DNA of 54,750 nucleotides. It comes from Planctomycetota bacterium. Its GTDB lineage: Bacteria; Planctomycetota; Phycisphaerae; Phycisphaerales; SM1A02. Position 1 is the stretch's first letter, and each line of letters starts with the position of its first letter. A program made the translations under genes and the position numbers. Positions 1-8,860 of this stretch are shown here, piece by piece. Where the stretch lies: assembly GCA_024230295.1 (NCBI GenBank), contig JAAERN010000152.1:1-54750 (forward strand), written 5' to 3'. The notes under the pieces are model-generated. The model made no database searches. It had not been told where the DNA came from and worked only from the letters and a program-made list of their open reading frames with translations.

Positions 1-47
1 CTAGGAGTCGGCTGATTCTGATATTTGTTTGAATGTAAGGGAAGCCG

Positions 48-878
48 CTATACGAGCTTGGCTTTGGCGATCAACACTCCAGCCGCATCGGAAATACGGA
101 CACTCGTTCCGGCAAGCAGGTTGGGATCGAACTGTATCGCAACACTATCAAAGACACGGTCTGTTCGGAGCAGGGCTGTTCGTTGCACGCTGCCATCACT
201 CGATGTGAAGTCGACTGTGCAGGGTCCATCGTGTCCCATGAGATCCATGGCAAACAAGAAGCACTCGCCAGTCTTTTCGTCGATTGATACGCGAACAAAT
301 CCTTGTCCATCAGCCGCAGCCAAATACCGGTGCTGCGCGGTGGGGCTGTTCATCATTTTGAGGAATGGAGCGTAGTTCTCGCCGAGCGACCGTTCAATCG
401 TTTGGCCGGTCTGGAGTCGCACCGCTTCGGCCATCATTCGGTCAAAGTGTCGCTTGCTGGAAGTTGAAGTCACAACCAGGGTCAGGCATACGCCAAGAAG
501 TATCAGTGCTGCCATTCGCCAGGTCCATACCGATCCGATGAAGCTCGACCGTTGTGGGGCGAACTGCATGGGATTCCTCGAGGTTTGGGCCGAATATTCT
601 CCCATGACAAGACCGGCCGAGTTGAGCGCCATGGCGGCATGAATCCGCCCAAGGGTCCGGACACGGAGATGCTCCGGCGGATTGACCGACGGCAGCAATC
701 GCTCGTCTGTGGCGATCTCTTCCTGAATCCGGCGGATCTCCGCTTGGACATCGGGGGTAAGAGCCAAGAAGGCTTGTTCGAAGCGGACCTGTTCCGGCGA
801 TTCCAGAAGCCCGTAGGCGTCAAGAATGGCCATCTCAGCCAACTCGTGTGACGGTATCGATATGTGCTCAGAAGTCAT
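48..878 (-). CDS. Membrane anti-sigma factor (RskA-like)
   Basis: Predicted anti-sigma factor that would hold the adjacent ECF sigma factor at the inner membrane. The protein has 276 residues: a cytosolic N-terminal part (about 1-115), one membrane helix (about 122-138) and an extracytoplasmic C-terminal domain of about 135 residues. The N-terminus (LAEMAILDAYGLL, then acidic helices) resembles the anti-sigma-K/RskA fold. No H-x3-C-x2-C zinc motif is seen, so it is not a ZAS-type anti-sigma. The start ATG overlaps the sigma stop codon as ATGA, showing translational coupling. The signal that releases the sigma factor cannot be read from the sequence. The gene pairing and topology make the role likely. 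Confidence 0.75.
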   Translation of the reverse strand: MTSEHISIPSHELAEMAILDAYGLLESPEQVRFEQAFLALTPDVQAEIRRIQEEIATDERLLPSVNPPEHLRVRTLGRIHAAMALNSAGLVMGEYSAQTSRNPMQFAPQRSSFIGSVWTWRMAALILLGVCLTLVVTSTSSKRHFDRMMAEAVRLQTGQTIERSLGENYAPFLKMMNSPTAQHRYLAAADGQGFVRVSIDEKTGECFLFAMDLMGHDGPCTVDFTSSDGSVQRTALLRTDRVFDSVAIQFDPNLLAGTSVRISDAAGVLIAKAKLV

Positions 879-1561
879 GGTTGTGTTCTCTTGTTCATGT
901 TCGCCCCAATGTTCCGCTGGGATGCAGTTGAATCCGGAAGATCCTCGTTTGCGTTCGATCTGAGCCGCGCAAGCCCCCTGCTGAGTGCTGACTTGACGGT
1001 CCCCAACGGCACTTCAAGTTGGATTGAGACCTCTCTAAGCGTAAATCCTTGCAAATACGACCGTTCGATGACCGATCGCTGAAGCTCCGGGAGCAAGGCC
1101 AAACTTCTTTGAAGTTTTGTAAATCGTTCTTTCGCAACGAGTTTCGACTCGTTTCCTTCCTGAAATCCCTCGTTGCTAGCCTTCATTTCCGTAGTTCTAG
1201 GCCGGACAGCTGACCGCCGGATTCGATCGATGACATGCCTCCGGGTGAGGAGCATCACCCAAGTCACCAGTTTGGCCCGGTTGGGATCGAATCGCTCTGC
1301 GGTCTTCCAGAGCCTCAGAAAGACCTCCTGTACGGCGTCCTCAGCCTCCGCATCGGAGGGCAGCAATTGGCGGGATCCGCGGAACACGAGGCCTCCAAAG
1401 CGGTCATAGAGCTCAGAAACGGCGGTTTCGTCACCAGCCGCCACCCGCTGCATCAGTTTGAGATCGTCGTCGATAGCACCGAACTCCTGTGATTCGCAGG
1501 GAGCCTCACGATTGGGCCAACGACCACAATACCACGCTGTCCCAGCCTCCAATATGGCCAA
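875..1561 (-). CDS. ECF-type RNA polymerase sigma factor
   Basis: Alternative sigma factor of the sigma-70 ECF group, which directs RNA polymerase to a small regulon. Region 2 is visible as RVAAGDETAVSELYDRF, then AEDAVQEVFLRLW and the region 2.4 stretch ending RRHVIDRIRR. Region 4 is near the C-terminus as LREVSIQLEVPLGTVKSALSRGL, a helix-turn-helix. The protein is up to 228 residues. The first 25 or so residues look unlike the family, and no ATG, GTG or TTG lies between the TTG at about 1552 and the ATG at 1453, so the true start is uncertain. It sits directly upstream of its membrane anti-sigma factor with an ATGA overlap, and the two form one regulatory unit. Confidence 0.88.
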   Translation of the reverse strand: MAILEAGTAWYCGRWPNREAPCESQEFGAIDDDLKLMQRVAAGDETAVSELYDRFGGLVFRGSRQLLPSDAEAEDAVQEVFLRLWKTAERFDPNRAKLVTWVMLLTRRHVIDRIRRSAVRPRTTEMKASNEGFQEGNESKLVAKERFTKLQRSLALLPELQRSVIERSYLQGFTLREVSIQLEVPLGTVKSALSRGLARLRSNANEDLPDSTASQRNIGANMNKRTQP

Positions 1562-1705
1562 TCTGGGCTAGATTCACGGATGCTGGCCTTCTATTGAAAA
1601 AACGCTATCAGAATGGGAATCGGGCTTTCGGGTTGGAGGTATCAGCCGCTATGGTTGAGGCTGGTCGCGTTGTTTGAATGAGACCAAAGCAAGTAGAGGA
1701 TCTCG

Positions 1706-2560
1706 ATGCGAACACAGCGTGCTGCTGATCGAGGGTCCGGGCGGCGAGCATTTAGCCTTGTAGAGCTAATGGTTGTGATCGCTGTTATCTCAGTTCTGCT
1801 CGGGCTGTTGATGCCCGGGCTTGCGAGAGTTCGCCAGACCACATATCGAGTGCTAAGCGCAAGTAATCAGCGGACGCTTGGCCAGGGACTCAAGATGTGG
1901 ACGGGGCATCGTCGAGGGAGACTTCCCGAAAGCCGCGTACTTCTCAACGTCCCCGAGGGCCAAGAACCCGCGCTTGGTGAACTCATGCGGACCTATGCGC
2001 CGCTGGCCGATGACGAAATGTATTCAGGTGTTGACTCCCTGTCTCCAACGGTGCTTCAACGGGACGCTGTTCGGCGACGAAAGCCGAACGGTTGGTTTGT
2101 GGGAGAATCGGGCTGGGATGGTCTTGGCCATCTATTTGCACAAGGTCTCGTTCCTGAGTCATCTGTGTTCTATTCACCGGCACACTGGGGTGAGCACCGG
2201 CACGAACGCTACGAGGAATATTGGGAGCCACCTTTCGGTGGATTGGACTCACAACCCGACATTGTGATCTACGGGAATTATCACTACCTCGGTCATCTCA
2301 ATGACTCAGGCAGGCTCGTTCGGTTTGACCGTGATCCGACCCGAATTGTCGTGACCGATGGAATGCGTCGAAGAAGCGACTTGAATCACCGCATCGGGAC
2401 AAACGTCCTTCGTGCCGATGGATCTGTTGAGTGGAAGAGCCAGCCAACGCTCATTAAGACACTGCCAACAGAGGATTCCAACGGGATCTCGATGCTGGAT
2501 CACAACACTGTTATTCGAGGGGTCTTCGCCGATCCTTGGAAGCCTGAGCACTCGAACTAG
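1706..2560 (+). CDS. Pseudopilin-like protein with prepilin N-terminus and H-X9-DG motif
   Basis: Type II secretion/type IV pilin-like protein of the large planctomycete family with an N-terminal methylation motif. After a basic leader of 15 residues comes AFSLVELMVV, in which Ala takes the place of the usual Gly before the cleavage site and Glu stands at +5, followed by a hydrophobic helix to about residue 36. Near the C-terminus His is followed nine residues later by Asp-Gly (HRIGTNVLRADG), the H-X9-DG signature of the family. Length is 284 residues. A GAGG ribosome-binding site lies 6 bases before the ATG. The substrate or assembly partner is unknown, and no secretion ATPase or GspD gene is nearby. 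Confidence 0.8.
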   Translation: MRTQRAADRGSGRRAFSLVELMVVIAVISVLLGLLMPGLARVRQTTYRVLSASNQRTLGQGLKMWTGHRRGRLPESRVLLNVPEGQEPALGELMRTYAPLADDEMYSGVDSLSPTVLQRDAVRRRKPNGWFVGESGWDGLGHLFAQGLVPESSVFYSPAHWGEHRHERYEEYWEPPFGGLDSQPDIVIYGNYHYLGHLNDSGRLVRFDRDPTRIVVTDGMRRRSDLNHRIGTNVLRADGSVEWKSQPTLIKTLPTEDSNGISMLDHNTVIRGVFADPWKPEHSN

Positions 2561-2627
2561 CGGACCGCAAAAAAGCTCTCGCGGTGTTTCCTCACAATTT
2601 GTGCGGCGACGTGTGCCGTCCCGGCGT

Positions 2628-3551
2628 TCACTCGCTGTATTGAATCATCTGAGCACGATGGCGACCGAAGCCAGGATCGATCACCTTGATTGCGGATACG
2701 CCCGAATCGGGGCCACGATCAAGTACATGATCGAGGCGATAGAAGGGCCATGATCTGGGGTAGGTGCCGCCCCAGCCTTTGCCGGTCCGCGACCACGATG
2801 GTGTAAAGCCGCTTCGAATCTGTCTCAAGACACTGCTCGTCTGCGTGAGATTGAAGTCGCCGAGAATCATGTTTGGCTCTTGATCAACCCGCTTGAGCAA
2901 GGTTCGTAAATTACGCACAACGACGGATCGTGATATTGCAGGATCCGATGGCAGGTCAATGATGAGGATGTCCAGTGGTTTACCAGAGGGCAGTTGAGTG
3001 ATCAAAGAGACGACGAGAATGTCGTCTGCCCATGCAACTGTGCGGGATTGGATTACAGGGAGTCGGCTTGCGATCAGAAATGGCCCCCGAAAGAGAACGG
3101 TGTGCTCGTCGCTCCATGCCCGGAATGCGTCGGACGAGGCGGCACGACGCGCGCCCTCTACGATCAAAATGTCAGGATCTTGTCCCACCATGAATTGGCC
3201 ATACTTATCCGTCACGCCTCCAATTGGACCAGCTGTCCACTGGAGAATCCGAATTTCGGACTGTTGAGTCACCTGCCCGCCATTCCATCGAGGCGATACG
3301 TACTCAATGGTCCCAAGGAGGGGGAGCAACAGGGCGACAGCCGACCATCGGCGTCCGAGGAGTTTCCAACCACTGAAAACGAGCAGGCCTCCCGGAACCA
3401 GTATGAGGCCTGTCAGCCAGAGAAACCATTGTGTGAACCACCAACGATCTCCGAACAGGAATCCGATCATCCACGCCAATACGCAGATTGATCCGGCGAT
3501 CAATAACGAAAAACCAACGCTTTGGCGGAGCTTCGATCCAGGCTGTTTCAT
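2628..3551 (-). CDS. Membrane-anchored endonuclease/exonuclease/phosphatase family protein
   Basis: Member of the EEP (DNase I-like) superfamily of metal-dependent phosphodiesterases and phosphatases. Three hydrophobic helices occupy about residues 12-82, so the catalytic domain is predicted to face the periplasm. Family motifs follow in order: an Ile-Leu-Ile-Val-Glu strand, the ILGDFNLT loop (metal/catalytic Asp-Asn), YRLDHVL with the conserved Asp-His, and a terminal G-RHRAQ His. The Ser-x-H ending of canonical members is only loosely kept (GRHRA). The chosen start (3551) overlaps the stop codon of the upstream transporter gene as ATGA; a longer reading frame to 3584 also exists. The substrate (nucleic acid, phospholipid or sugar phosphate) is not evident. 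Confidence 0.75.
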   Translation of the reverse strand: MKQPGSKLRQSVGFSLLIAGSICVLAWMIGFLFGDRWWFTQWFLWLTGLILVPGGLLVFSGWKLLGRRWSAVALLLPLLGTIEYVSPRWNGGQVTQQSEIRILQWTAGPIGGVTDKYGQFMVGQDPDILIVEGARRAASSDAFRAWSDEHTVLFRGPFLIASRLPVIQSRTVAWADDILVVSLITQLPSGKPLDILIIDLPSDPAISRSVVVRNLRTLLKRVDQEPNMILGDFNLTQTSSVLRQIRSGFTPSWSRTGKGWGGTYPRSWPFYRLDHVLDRGPDSGVSAIKVIDPGFGRHRAQMIQYSE

Positions 3552-5368
3552 CCGCCGTATACCAGCGGTGCCAAGAAAGCGCAAAGCAGACCAATCAAGA
3601 TCGTCAGTGGAATACCGAGCCTTGCGTAGTCAAGGAACCGATAGCCGCCAGGTCCATACACCATCAGGTTGGTCTGATAGCCAATGGGGCTGATGAAACT
3701 ACATCCGACTCCGAGCATCAGCACGAAGACAATGGGCGCAGTGCTGTGTTGCAGGGTTTCCGCGATCGTCATGCTGACCGGGAAGAGAAGGGCGGCTGCG
3801 GCATAGGTAGTGATGAACTGCGAGAGCACTGCGCCGGCAAGAAAGATCACGAGAAGCATCGGAACAATTCCAACATCGCTTCCAAACTGGGCGATGAATG
3901 ATCCTGCGATATCAGAGAGCCCAGTGGATTGCAGGGCGTTACCGATACCGATTGCCCCTGCAATTACGAGCAGTACTTTCAATTGCAGACCATCTCTTGC
4001 TTCGGTTCCTGTAACACAGCGGGTAAGCACCATGGCCAGCGCGCATCCCCAAACAGCAGCAACACGATCGATGGGTGCAAACACGAGAAGCAAGACGAGC
4101 ACGCCAAGGATCGAAAGCGCAACGGGCGCAAGGTTATGCCGGACTGGGATGCTGTCGGGAACATTGGTGACAAGAAAAAACTCGGTGCTTTCCTTCCATG
4201 TTTGGCGGAAGGAGAGACTCGTTTCGATCAGCAGCGTGTCTCCAGGCTTCATCACGATGTCGCCGATTTTTGCCTCGATCTGTTGCCCCTGGCGATGCAC
4301 GGCCAGAATCACACCGTCGTAATGAGTTCGGAATCGAGCCTGCCGAATGCTCTTTCCCACCAGCGGGGAGTTTGCTGAGACAGCAGCTTCCACGAGCGTT
4401 CGATGAGATCGAGAGATATCAAGCTTGTCGGACTGGGCATCGTCCGGTTCCAGCCCCTTGATACGCCGAAGGTCCAGAACCGACTCAAGCAGGCCGACGA
4501 AAGAGAGCCGATCTCCTTCTTCCAATACCGTGATCGGCTCCACCGCTGGAAGCCGAACGCCACCTCGCTCGATGCTGCTTAGAAATAGTCCTGGAAGTTG
4601 TCTGAGCCCGGCCTCTTCAATTGTTCTGGAAGCGACAGGCGAACCCTGCGGGATTACGAGTTCGACTTGGTAGTTGCGGGCATCAACTCGCGACGGCTCA
4701 ATGGCGGGTGTTCGAATCGGCAACAGGGCGGGAGCCGCCAGCAGGATGAACGCGATGCCGACGATGAGCGCCGGGAGTCCGATCGCCGCAACGCCAAGAA
4801 ACTGTGTGACTGCGGTTGGGGGCAACATGCCGAGTTCGCGCGCCCAGAGTGAGTTGCCCGAGTCGAACCATGACACCCACTCTTCCATCACAATGATGTT
4901 CGAGGCAGTACCGATGAGTGTGAGTTTGCCACCCAGAATGGCTGCGAAACTGAGCGGCATAAGTAGATGTGACGGGCTGATTCTCAGTCGCCGCGACCAC
5001 TCTCTCACAATTGGAATGCAGATCGCCACAATGGGCGTGTTGTTCATGATGCTTGAGAGCAGCGAGACCGGAACCATCAATCGAAATTGGGCTCCAGAGG
5101 TCGTCTGAGGATGACCGAGGAGCCGCCGAGCGTAGTGGCTGATGGCGCCAGTTCGTTCCAAGCCCGTTGCGATGATGAAGAGCCCGGCAAGCATGAGGAC
5201 GGCAGTCGATGCAAATCCCGAGGTTGCATCGCCGACATCGACGACACCACCAACCATGAGCATGGCGAGCCCCCCGAGGATGGCGACATCCATCCCCATG
5301 CGATTGGAGACGAGCGAGCCAATGACGGCCAGCAGGACGGCGATCGTGTACCAGGCTTGGAGGTCCAG
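3548..5368 (-). CDS. SLC13/DASS-type anion transporter with two RCK_C domains
   Basis: Membrane permease of the divalent anion:sodium symporter family, related to bacterial sulfate/dicarboxylate transporters with regulatory inserts. Hydrophobic helices fill both halves, and the middle (roughly residues 230-400) holds two RCK_C/TrkA_C-like domains that in relatives bind small ligands. The first ATG (5299) would delete the first conserved helix. In the same frame upstream, DLQAWYTIAVLLAVIGSL reads as that helix, and a CTG at 5368 lies 9 bases after an AAGGA ribosome-binding site. I therefore infer a CTG start, giving 606 residues. The 3' end overlaps the next gene by ATGA. The preceding HAL2/CysQ-like gene ends 17 bases upstream, which hints at sulfur metabolism, but the transported anion is unproven. 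Confidence 0.82.
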   Translation of the reverse strand: MDLQAWYTIAVLLAVIGSLVSNRMGMDVAILGGLAMLMVGGVVDVGDATSGFASTAVLMLAGLFIIATGLERTGAISHYARRLLGHPQTTSGAQFRLMVPVSLLSSIMNNTPIVAICIPIVREWSRRLRISPSHLLMPLSFAAILGGKLTLIGTASNIIVMEEWVSWFDSGNSLWARELGMLPPTAVTQFLGVAAIGLPALIVGIAFILLAAPALLPIRTPAIEPSRVDARNYQVELVIPQGSPVASRTIEEAGLRQLPGLFLSSIERGGVRLPAVEPITVLEEGDRLSFVGLLESVLDLRRIKGLEPDDAQSDKLDISRSHRTLVEAAVSANSPLVGKSIRQARFRTHYDGVILAVHRQGQQIEAKIGDIVMKPGDTLLIETSLSFRQTWKESTEFFLVTNVPDSIPVRHNLAPVALSILGVLVLLLVFAPIDRVAAVWGCALAMVLTRCVTGTEARDGLQLKVLLVIAGAIGIGNALQSTGLSDIAGSFIAQFGSDVGIVPMLLVIFLAGAVLSQFITTYAAAALLFPVSMTIAETLQHSTAPIVFVLMLGVGCSFISPIGYQTNLMVYGPGGYRFLDYARLGIPLTILIGLLCAFLAPLVYGG

Positions 5369-5384
5369 TGGAGTGCGTCCTTAC

Positions 5385-6413
5385 TCAGGCGTGGCAGAGC
5401 CCCATGCTCTGGCTCGCTTCGACGAGGCGGGGGTGAAGCCCTGCGGCGGCGGCAATGATGCCACGATTGACCTCCAGACGCGAGCCGTGTCCAAAGTCAA
5501 GTGGGTTTCCACAGACATCCGTGACGATGCCGCCGGCTTCTTCAGCCAAGAGGCATCCGGCGGCGTGATCCCAGATCTTCTCACGGTACTCGGCACTGGT
5601 CGGTAGACGGAGGTAGGCATCGGCCTGTCCGCGGGCAAGAACTGCGTACTTGGCTTGGCTGTCAAGACGTACGGGTTCCGCCTCGACGCCGATAGAGGTC
5701 AGCATTGTGTCGGTGTCAGAGCGGTTCGAATGCCCTGCCTCGACGCTTGCGCATGTCCGTACGGGGTGGCCGGGTGTCCAGGGCGTGCAGTTGATTCGGA
5801 CGGGGGTCTGGTCCGGCGAGGCGTCGGGATACTCCCAGGCCCCCTCGCCTCGGGCCGCCGCATAGAGCGACCCGCAGCCGAGCACGTCGGGCTCACTGAG
5901 CGAGGCGCCACAGTCAATCGGCAGATTCGGGCATCCCAGCACGCCGAGCGTGACTTGGCCCCGTTCGATGCGGCCGAGCGCAATAGCGTACTGCTGCCCT
6001 CGAAGAAAGCCCTTGGTTCCATCGACTGGATCCAGTGTCCAATAGGCGTTGGCAGACCCGTCGTGGTTGCACGCGTCAATGGCCTGTAGCACGTCGTCTT
6101 CACTCGTAAGTGGTCGCCACGTTCGTACGACTGCGACGACGGCCTCGCGGATGGCAGTGTGATCGTCTTGCCGCAGTGCCGCCGCGTGCTCCTCGCCTAC
6201 AACGAGGCAATCTTCAGCGGCGGTGATTCGCTCAGCGAGGACCATCGCCACGATCGCCTGGGCTGCGTAGTCCGCCACCGTGACCGGAGAGCGGTCATCC
6301 TTGGCGTGCTGGCTGATGTCCTCCCGGCTTGCCTGTACCGCTCGGGTGGCGGCGGCCGCTGTGGCCACGGCCTCGAGGGCGGGTTGGAGGAGCGTCATTG
6401 TGTGTCCGGTCAT
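5385..6413 (-). CDS. 3'(2'),5'-bisphosphate nucleotidase-like phosphatase (HAL2/CysQ type)
   Basis: Inositol monophosphatase-superfamily enzyme most like HAL2/CysQ, which hydrolyses 3'-phosphoadenosine 5'-phosphate to AMP and so removes a by-product of sulfate assimilation. Lithium-sensitive family motifs are all present: SPVTVADYAAQ near the N-terminus, VGEE, the metal-binding LDPVDGTKGF, and WDHAAG near the C-terminus. The size of 342 residues suits the eukaryotic-like HAL2 branch rather than the shorter E. coli CysQ. A second in-frame ATG lies five codons on (6398). The gene follows the atpA terminator and precedes the SLC13-type transporter by 17 bases, so these two probably form one operon. 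The exact substrate (PAP, PAPS or an inositol phosphate) is inferred. Confidence 0.82.
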   Translation of the reverse strand: MTGHTMTLLQPALEAVATAAAATRAVQASREDISQHAKDDRSPVTVADYAAQAIVAMVLAERITAAEDCLVVGEEHAAALRQDDHTAIREAVVAVVRTWRPLTSEDDVLQAIDACNHDGSANAYWTLDPVDGTKGFLRGQQYAIALGRIERGQVTLGVLGCPNLPIDCGASLSEPDVLGCGSLYAAARGEGAWEYPDASPDQTPVRINCTPWTPGHPVRTCASVEAGHSNRSDTDTMLTSIGVEAEPVRLDSQAKYAVLARGQADAYLRLPTSAEYREKIWDHAAGCLLAEEAGGIVTDVCGNPLDFGHGSRLEVNRGIIAAAAGLHPRLVEASQSMGLCHA

Positions 6414-6474
6414 GGTGTCCCCTTCATCGGCAGAGACACCGCAAATGCTGCGACTTTGGTCTGTACCAAAGAAA

Positions 6475-6507
6475 GACCGGCGGTGCCACTATGTGGCGCC
6501 GCCGGTC
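6475..6507 (-). terminator. Strong intrinsic terminator after atpA
   Basis: A 15-base-pair GC-rich stem with a three-base ATA loop and a single mismatch, read on the minus strand. It is followed at once by the T-rich run TTTCTTT. It lies about 20 bases past the atpA stop codon and ends the ATP synthase transcript before the HAL2-like gene. Confidence 0.85.
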
Positions 6508-6527
6508 CAATTGGTTCTTGAACTGCG

Positions 6528-8081
6528 TCACCCTGCGGCGACGAAGCCTGCTTTGTATTCCTTGATTGCGGCAGCGAATTGATCGCCGATCTTCTTGAAA
6601 GATCGCTGCTCAACCAGTTCGTCACGAAGCGGTTTCCCAGCACCGTTGAAGTACTCCAGAAGTCCTCGCTCGAACTCGTGGACTCGGTCAAGATCGACAT
6701 CATCCAAATAGCCCTGAGTGCCTGCGAAGATCGAGATGCACTGGTCGATTACGTCGTAGGGGGCATATTGGCCCTGCTTGAGCAGTTCCACCATGCGACC
6801 GCCGCGATCGAGCTGCTGCTGGCTGGCGACGTCGAGTTCGGTACCGAGCTGGGCAAATGCTTCGAGTTCACGGAATGCAGCGAGGTCGAGCCGGAGCGAA
6901 CCGGCGACTTCCTTCATTGCCTTGATCTGAGCATTGCCACCGACGCGGCTGACCGAGATGCCGGCGTTCACGGCGGGGCGGACGCCAGAGGCGAACAGTT
7001 CGGGCTGCAGGTAGATCTGGCCGTCCGTAATCGAAATGACGTTGGTCGGGATGTACGCGGACACGTCACCTTCCTGCGTCTCGATGATCGGCAGTGCCGT
7101 CAGCGAACCACCACCGTTTTCGTCGGAGAGTTTGGTGGCTCGTTCCAGAAGGCGGCTGTGAAGATAGAAGACGTCTCCGGGATAGGCTTCGCGGCCCGGT
7201 GGGCGGCGGAGCAGCAGGGAGAGCTGCCGGTAAGCAGTTGCCTGCTTGGAGAGATCGTCATACACACACAGAGCGTGCTTCGGAAGCTTCCCATCCTTGC
7301 CCTGATTCATGAAGTACTCGGCCATGGCGCATCCAGCGTAAGGCGCGATGTACTGAAGGGGGGCGGGCGTCGAGGCGCCAGCATTGACGATGATGGTGTA
7401 GTCCATCGCGCCGTGCCGCTGCAGGGTGTCAACGACGGCCATGACCGTCGAGTCCTTCTGGCCTACGGCGACGTAGACGCAGACGACGGCATCGTCAGTT
7501 CCCCAGAACTGCTTCTGGTTGATGATGGCGTCGAGTGCGACGGCGGTCTTGCCCGTCTTTCGGTCGCCGATGATGAGTTCACGCTGGCCCCGGCCGATGG
7601 GAATCATCGAGTCGATGGCCTTGACGCCGGTCTGTAGCGGCTCGGTCACCGGTTGCCGGGCGGAGATGCCCGGTGCGACGATGTCGAGCTTCTGGGTGGC
7701 GGTCGTCTCGATCGGTCCGCGTCCATCGACTGGGTTGCCAAGAGGATCGACAATGCGGCCAAGCAACGCTTCGCCCGCTGGTACCTGGAGCAGACGGCCG
7801 GTCGTCTTCACCGTGTCACCCTCACGAACCGCGAGGTTGTCACCGTAGATGACAGCGCCGACAGTGTCGGACTCCAGATTCATCGCCTGCCCCATGACGG
7901 GCCCGCGATTGGTGTCGAACTCAAGCAGTTCACTGGCCATGCACGAGGAAAGGCCATAGACGCGGGCAATGCCGTCGCCGACCTCCACGACTCGGCCAAC
8001 TTCGGAGACTTCCAGTTCGCTTGAGAACTGTTCGATCTCTTGCTTGATAACTGCGGTAATTTCGTCGGTCTTGATCTTCAA
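6528..8081 (-). CDS. atpA: ATP synthase F1 subunit alpha
   Basis: Alpha subunit of F1, the non-catalytic nucleotide-binding partner of beta in the alpha3beta3 head. Family landmarks are [16 protein letters not shown] near the N-terminus, the P-loop GDRKTGKTA, and [16 protein letters not shown] place the start at TTG 8081, which has an AGGA ribosome-binding site 9 bases upstream, begins LKIKTDEI and gives 517 residues, close to the usual 510. An upstream ATG at 8153 would run 58 bases into the preceding gene and adds residues unlike the family. It is the last gene of this ATP synthase cluster: atpG, atpD and atpC do not follow, and a strong terminator lies directly downstream. Confidence 0.97.
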   Translation of the reverse strand: MKIKTDEITAVIKQEIEQFSSELEVSEVGRVVEVGDGIARVYGLSSCMASELLEFDTNRGPVMGQAMNLESDTVGAVIYGDNLAVREGDTVKTTGRLLQVPAGEALLGRIVDPLGNPVDGRGPIETTATQKLDIVAPGISARQPVTEPLQTGVKAIDSMIPIGRGQRELIIGDRKTGKTAVALDAIINQKQFWGTDDAVVCVYVAVGQKDSTVMAVVDTLQRHGAMDYTIIVNAGASTPAPLQYIAPYAGCAMAEYFMNQGKDGKLPKHALCVYDDLSKQATAYRQLSLLLRRPPGREAYPGDVFYLHSRLLERATKLSDENGGGSLTALPIIETQEGDVSAYIPTNVISITDGQIYLQPELFASGVRPAVNAGISVSRVGGNAQIKAMKEVAGSLRLDLAAFRELEAFAQLGTELDVASQQQLDRGGRMVELLKQGQYAPYDVIDQCISIFAGTQGYLDDVDLDRVHEFERGLLEYFNGAGKPLRDELVEQRSFKKIGDQFAAAIKEYKAGFVAAG

Positions 8082-8095
8082 GGGTCTGTGTCCTG

Positions 8096-8860
8096 TCAGT
8101 CCGTGGAACCGGACTGCTGCGTTGGTGCCCCGTTTTTCGGGGCAATCTCCCACTCGGCGGTCACACTCGCGGTGACCGTCACCATGCCTCCGCTGATCGC
8201 GGGGGCGGAATCACTATCCATGGATCGCATCTTGGCTGCTCCTGCCATGAACGCGTGCTCGACGGGACGCGGCGGCGAAGCGTTCGCGCCGTCGAGGGAA
8301 ATACGAAGAAGCTGTACCAGCCCGACGCCCGAGGCGTCGGCCAGGCTTGTGGCATCAGCGATGGCGTGCTCGGCTGCCTGCCGAATTGCCTGCTGGCGAC
8401 TTGTTCTGGGGTCGGCCAACGTGAAGTACAGCGACCCGATGTCGTTGGCGCCTGCTTTCGCAGCCTTCGCCACCAGCATGCCCGCAATGTCCATGCGAGT
8501 CGATGTCACCGACAAGTTGGATCGGACCGAGTATCCGACAATTTCAGGCGTCCACGTGTTGGCGTCTGCGTTTCGTGGCCGCGGCTTCCACTGCGGCGTG
8601 ATGTCGTAGCGGCCGGTATGCCATTCGTCGTGCTTTTTGAAGCCAAGATCGGTGACAACAGCCACCAGTGAGCCCATCGTGCGATCGACCTCCGAGCGTG
8701 CTTCGTCAACTGTTGTCTTGCTCGCACTCGCACCGATCGTCAGCGAGAACTGGTCTGCGGCGACCTCTAATCGGGCATCGCCATTGACTGTCAACGTGCA
8801 CGGCGCCGCGACGCAGGTCGCGGATGCCAACGCAGTCAACATCACGGCAAGGCGAATCAC
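8096..8860 (-). CDS. Secreted SIMPL-domain (DUF541) protein inside the atp operon
   Basis: Exported protein of the SIMPL/DUF541 family (relatives include YggE and BP26), whose members are periplasmic or outer-membrane associated and of poorly known function. A signal peptide is visible at residues 1-18, ending near CVAA. The mature part starts [21 protein letters not shown], typical of the first strand of the domain, and covers the rest of the 254 residues. It starts with GTG overlapping the atpH stop as GTGA and ends 14 bases before the atpA start, so it must be co-transcribed with the synthase genes. SIMPL proteins are not known parts of F1Fo, so the position is unexpected. Confidence 0.85.
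   Translation of the reverse strand: MIRLAVMLTALASATCVAAPCTLTVNGDARLEVAADQFSLTIGASASKTTVDEARSEVDRTMGSLVAVVTDLGFKKHDEWHTGRYDITPQWKPRPRNADANTWTPEIVGYSVRSNLSVTSTRMDIAGMLVAKAAKAGANDIGSLYFTLADPRTSRQQAIRQAAEHAIADATSLADASGVGLVQLLRISLDGANASPPRPVEHAFMAGAAKMRSMDSDSAPAISGGMVTVTASVTAEWEIAPKNGAPTQQSGSTD

Noticed and set aside
6579-7637. Plus-strand open frame of 352 codons
   Set aside because: It is antisense to atpA, which is unmistakable on the other strand.
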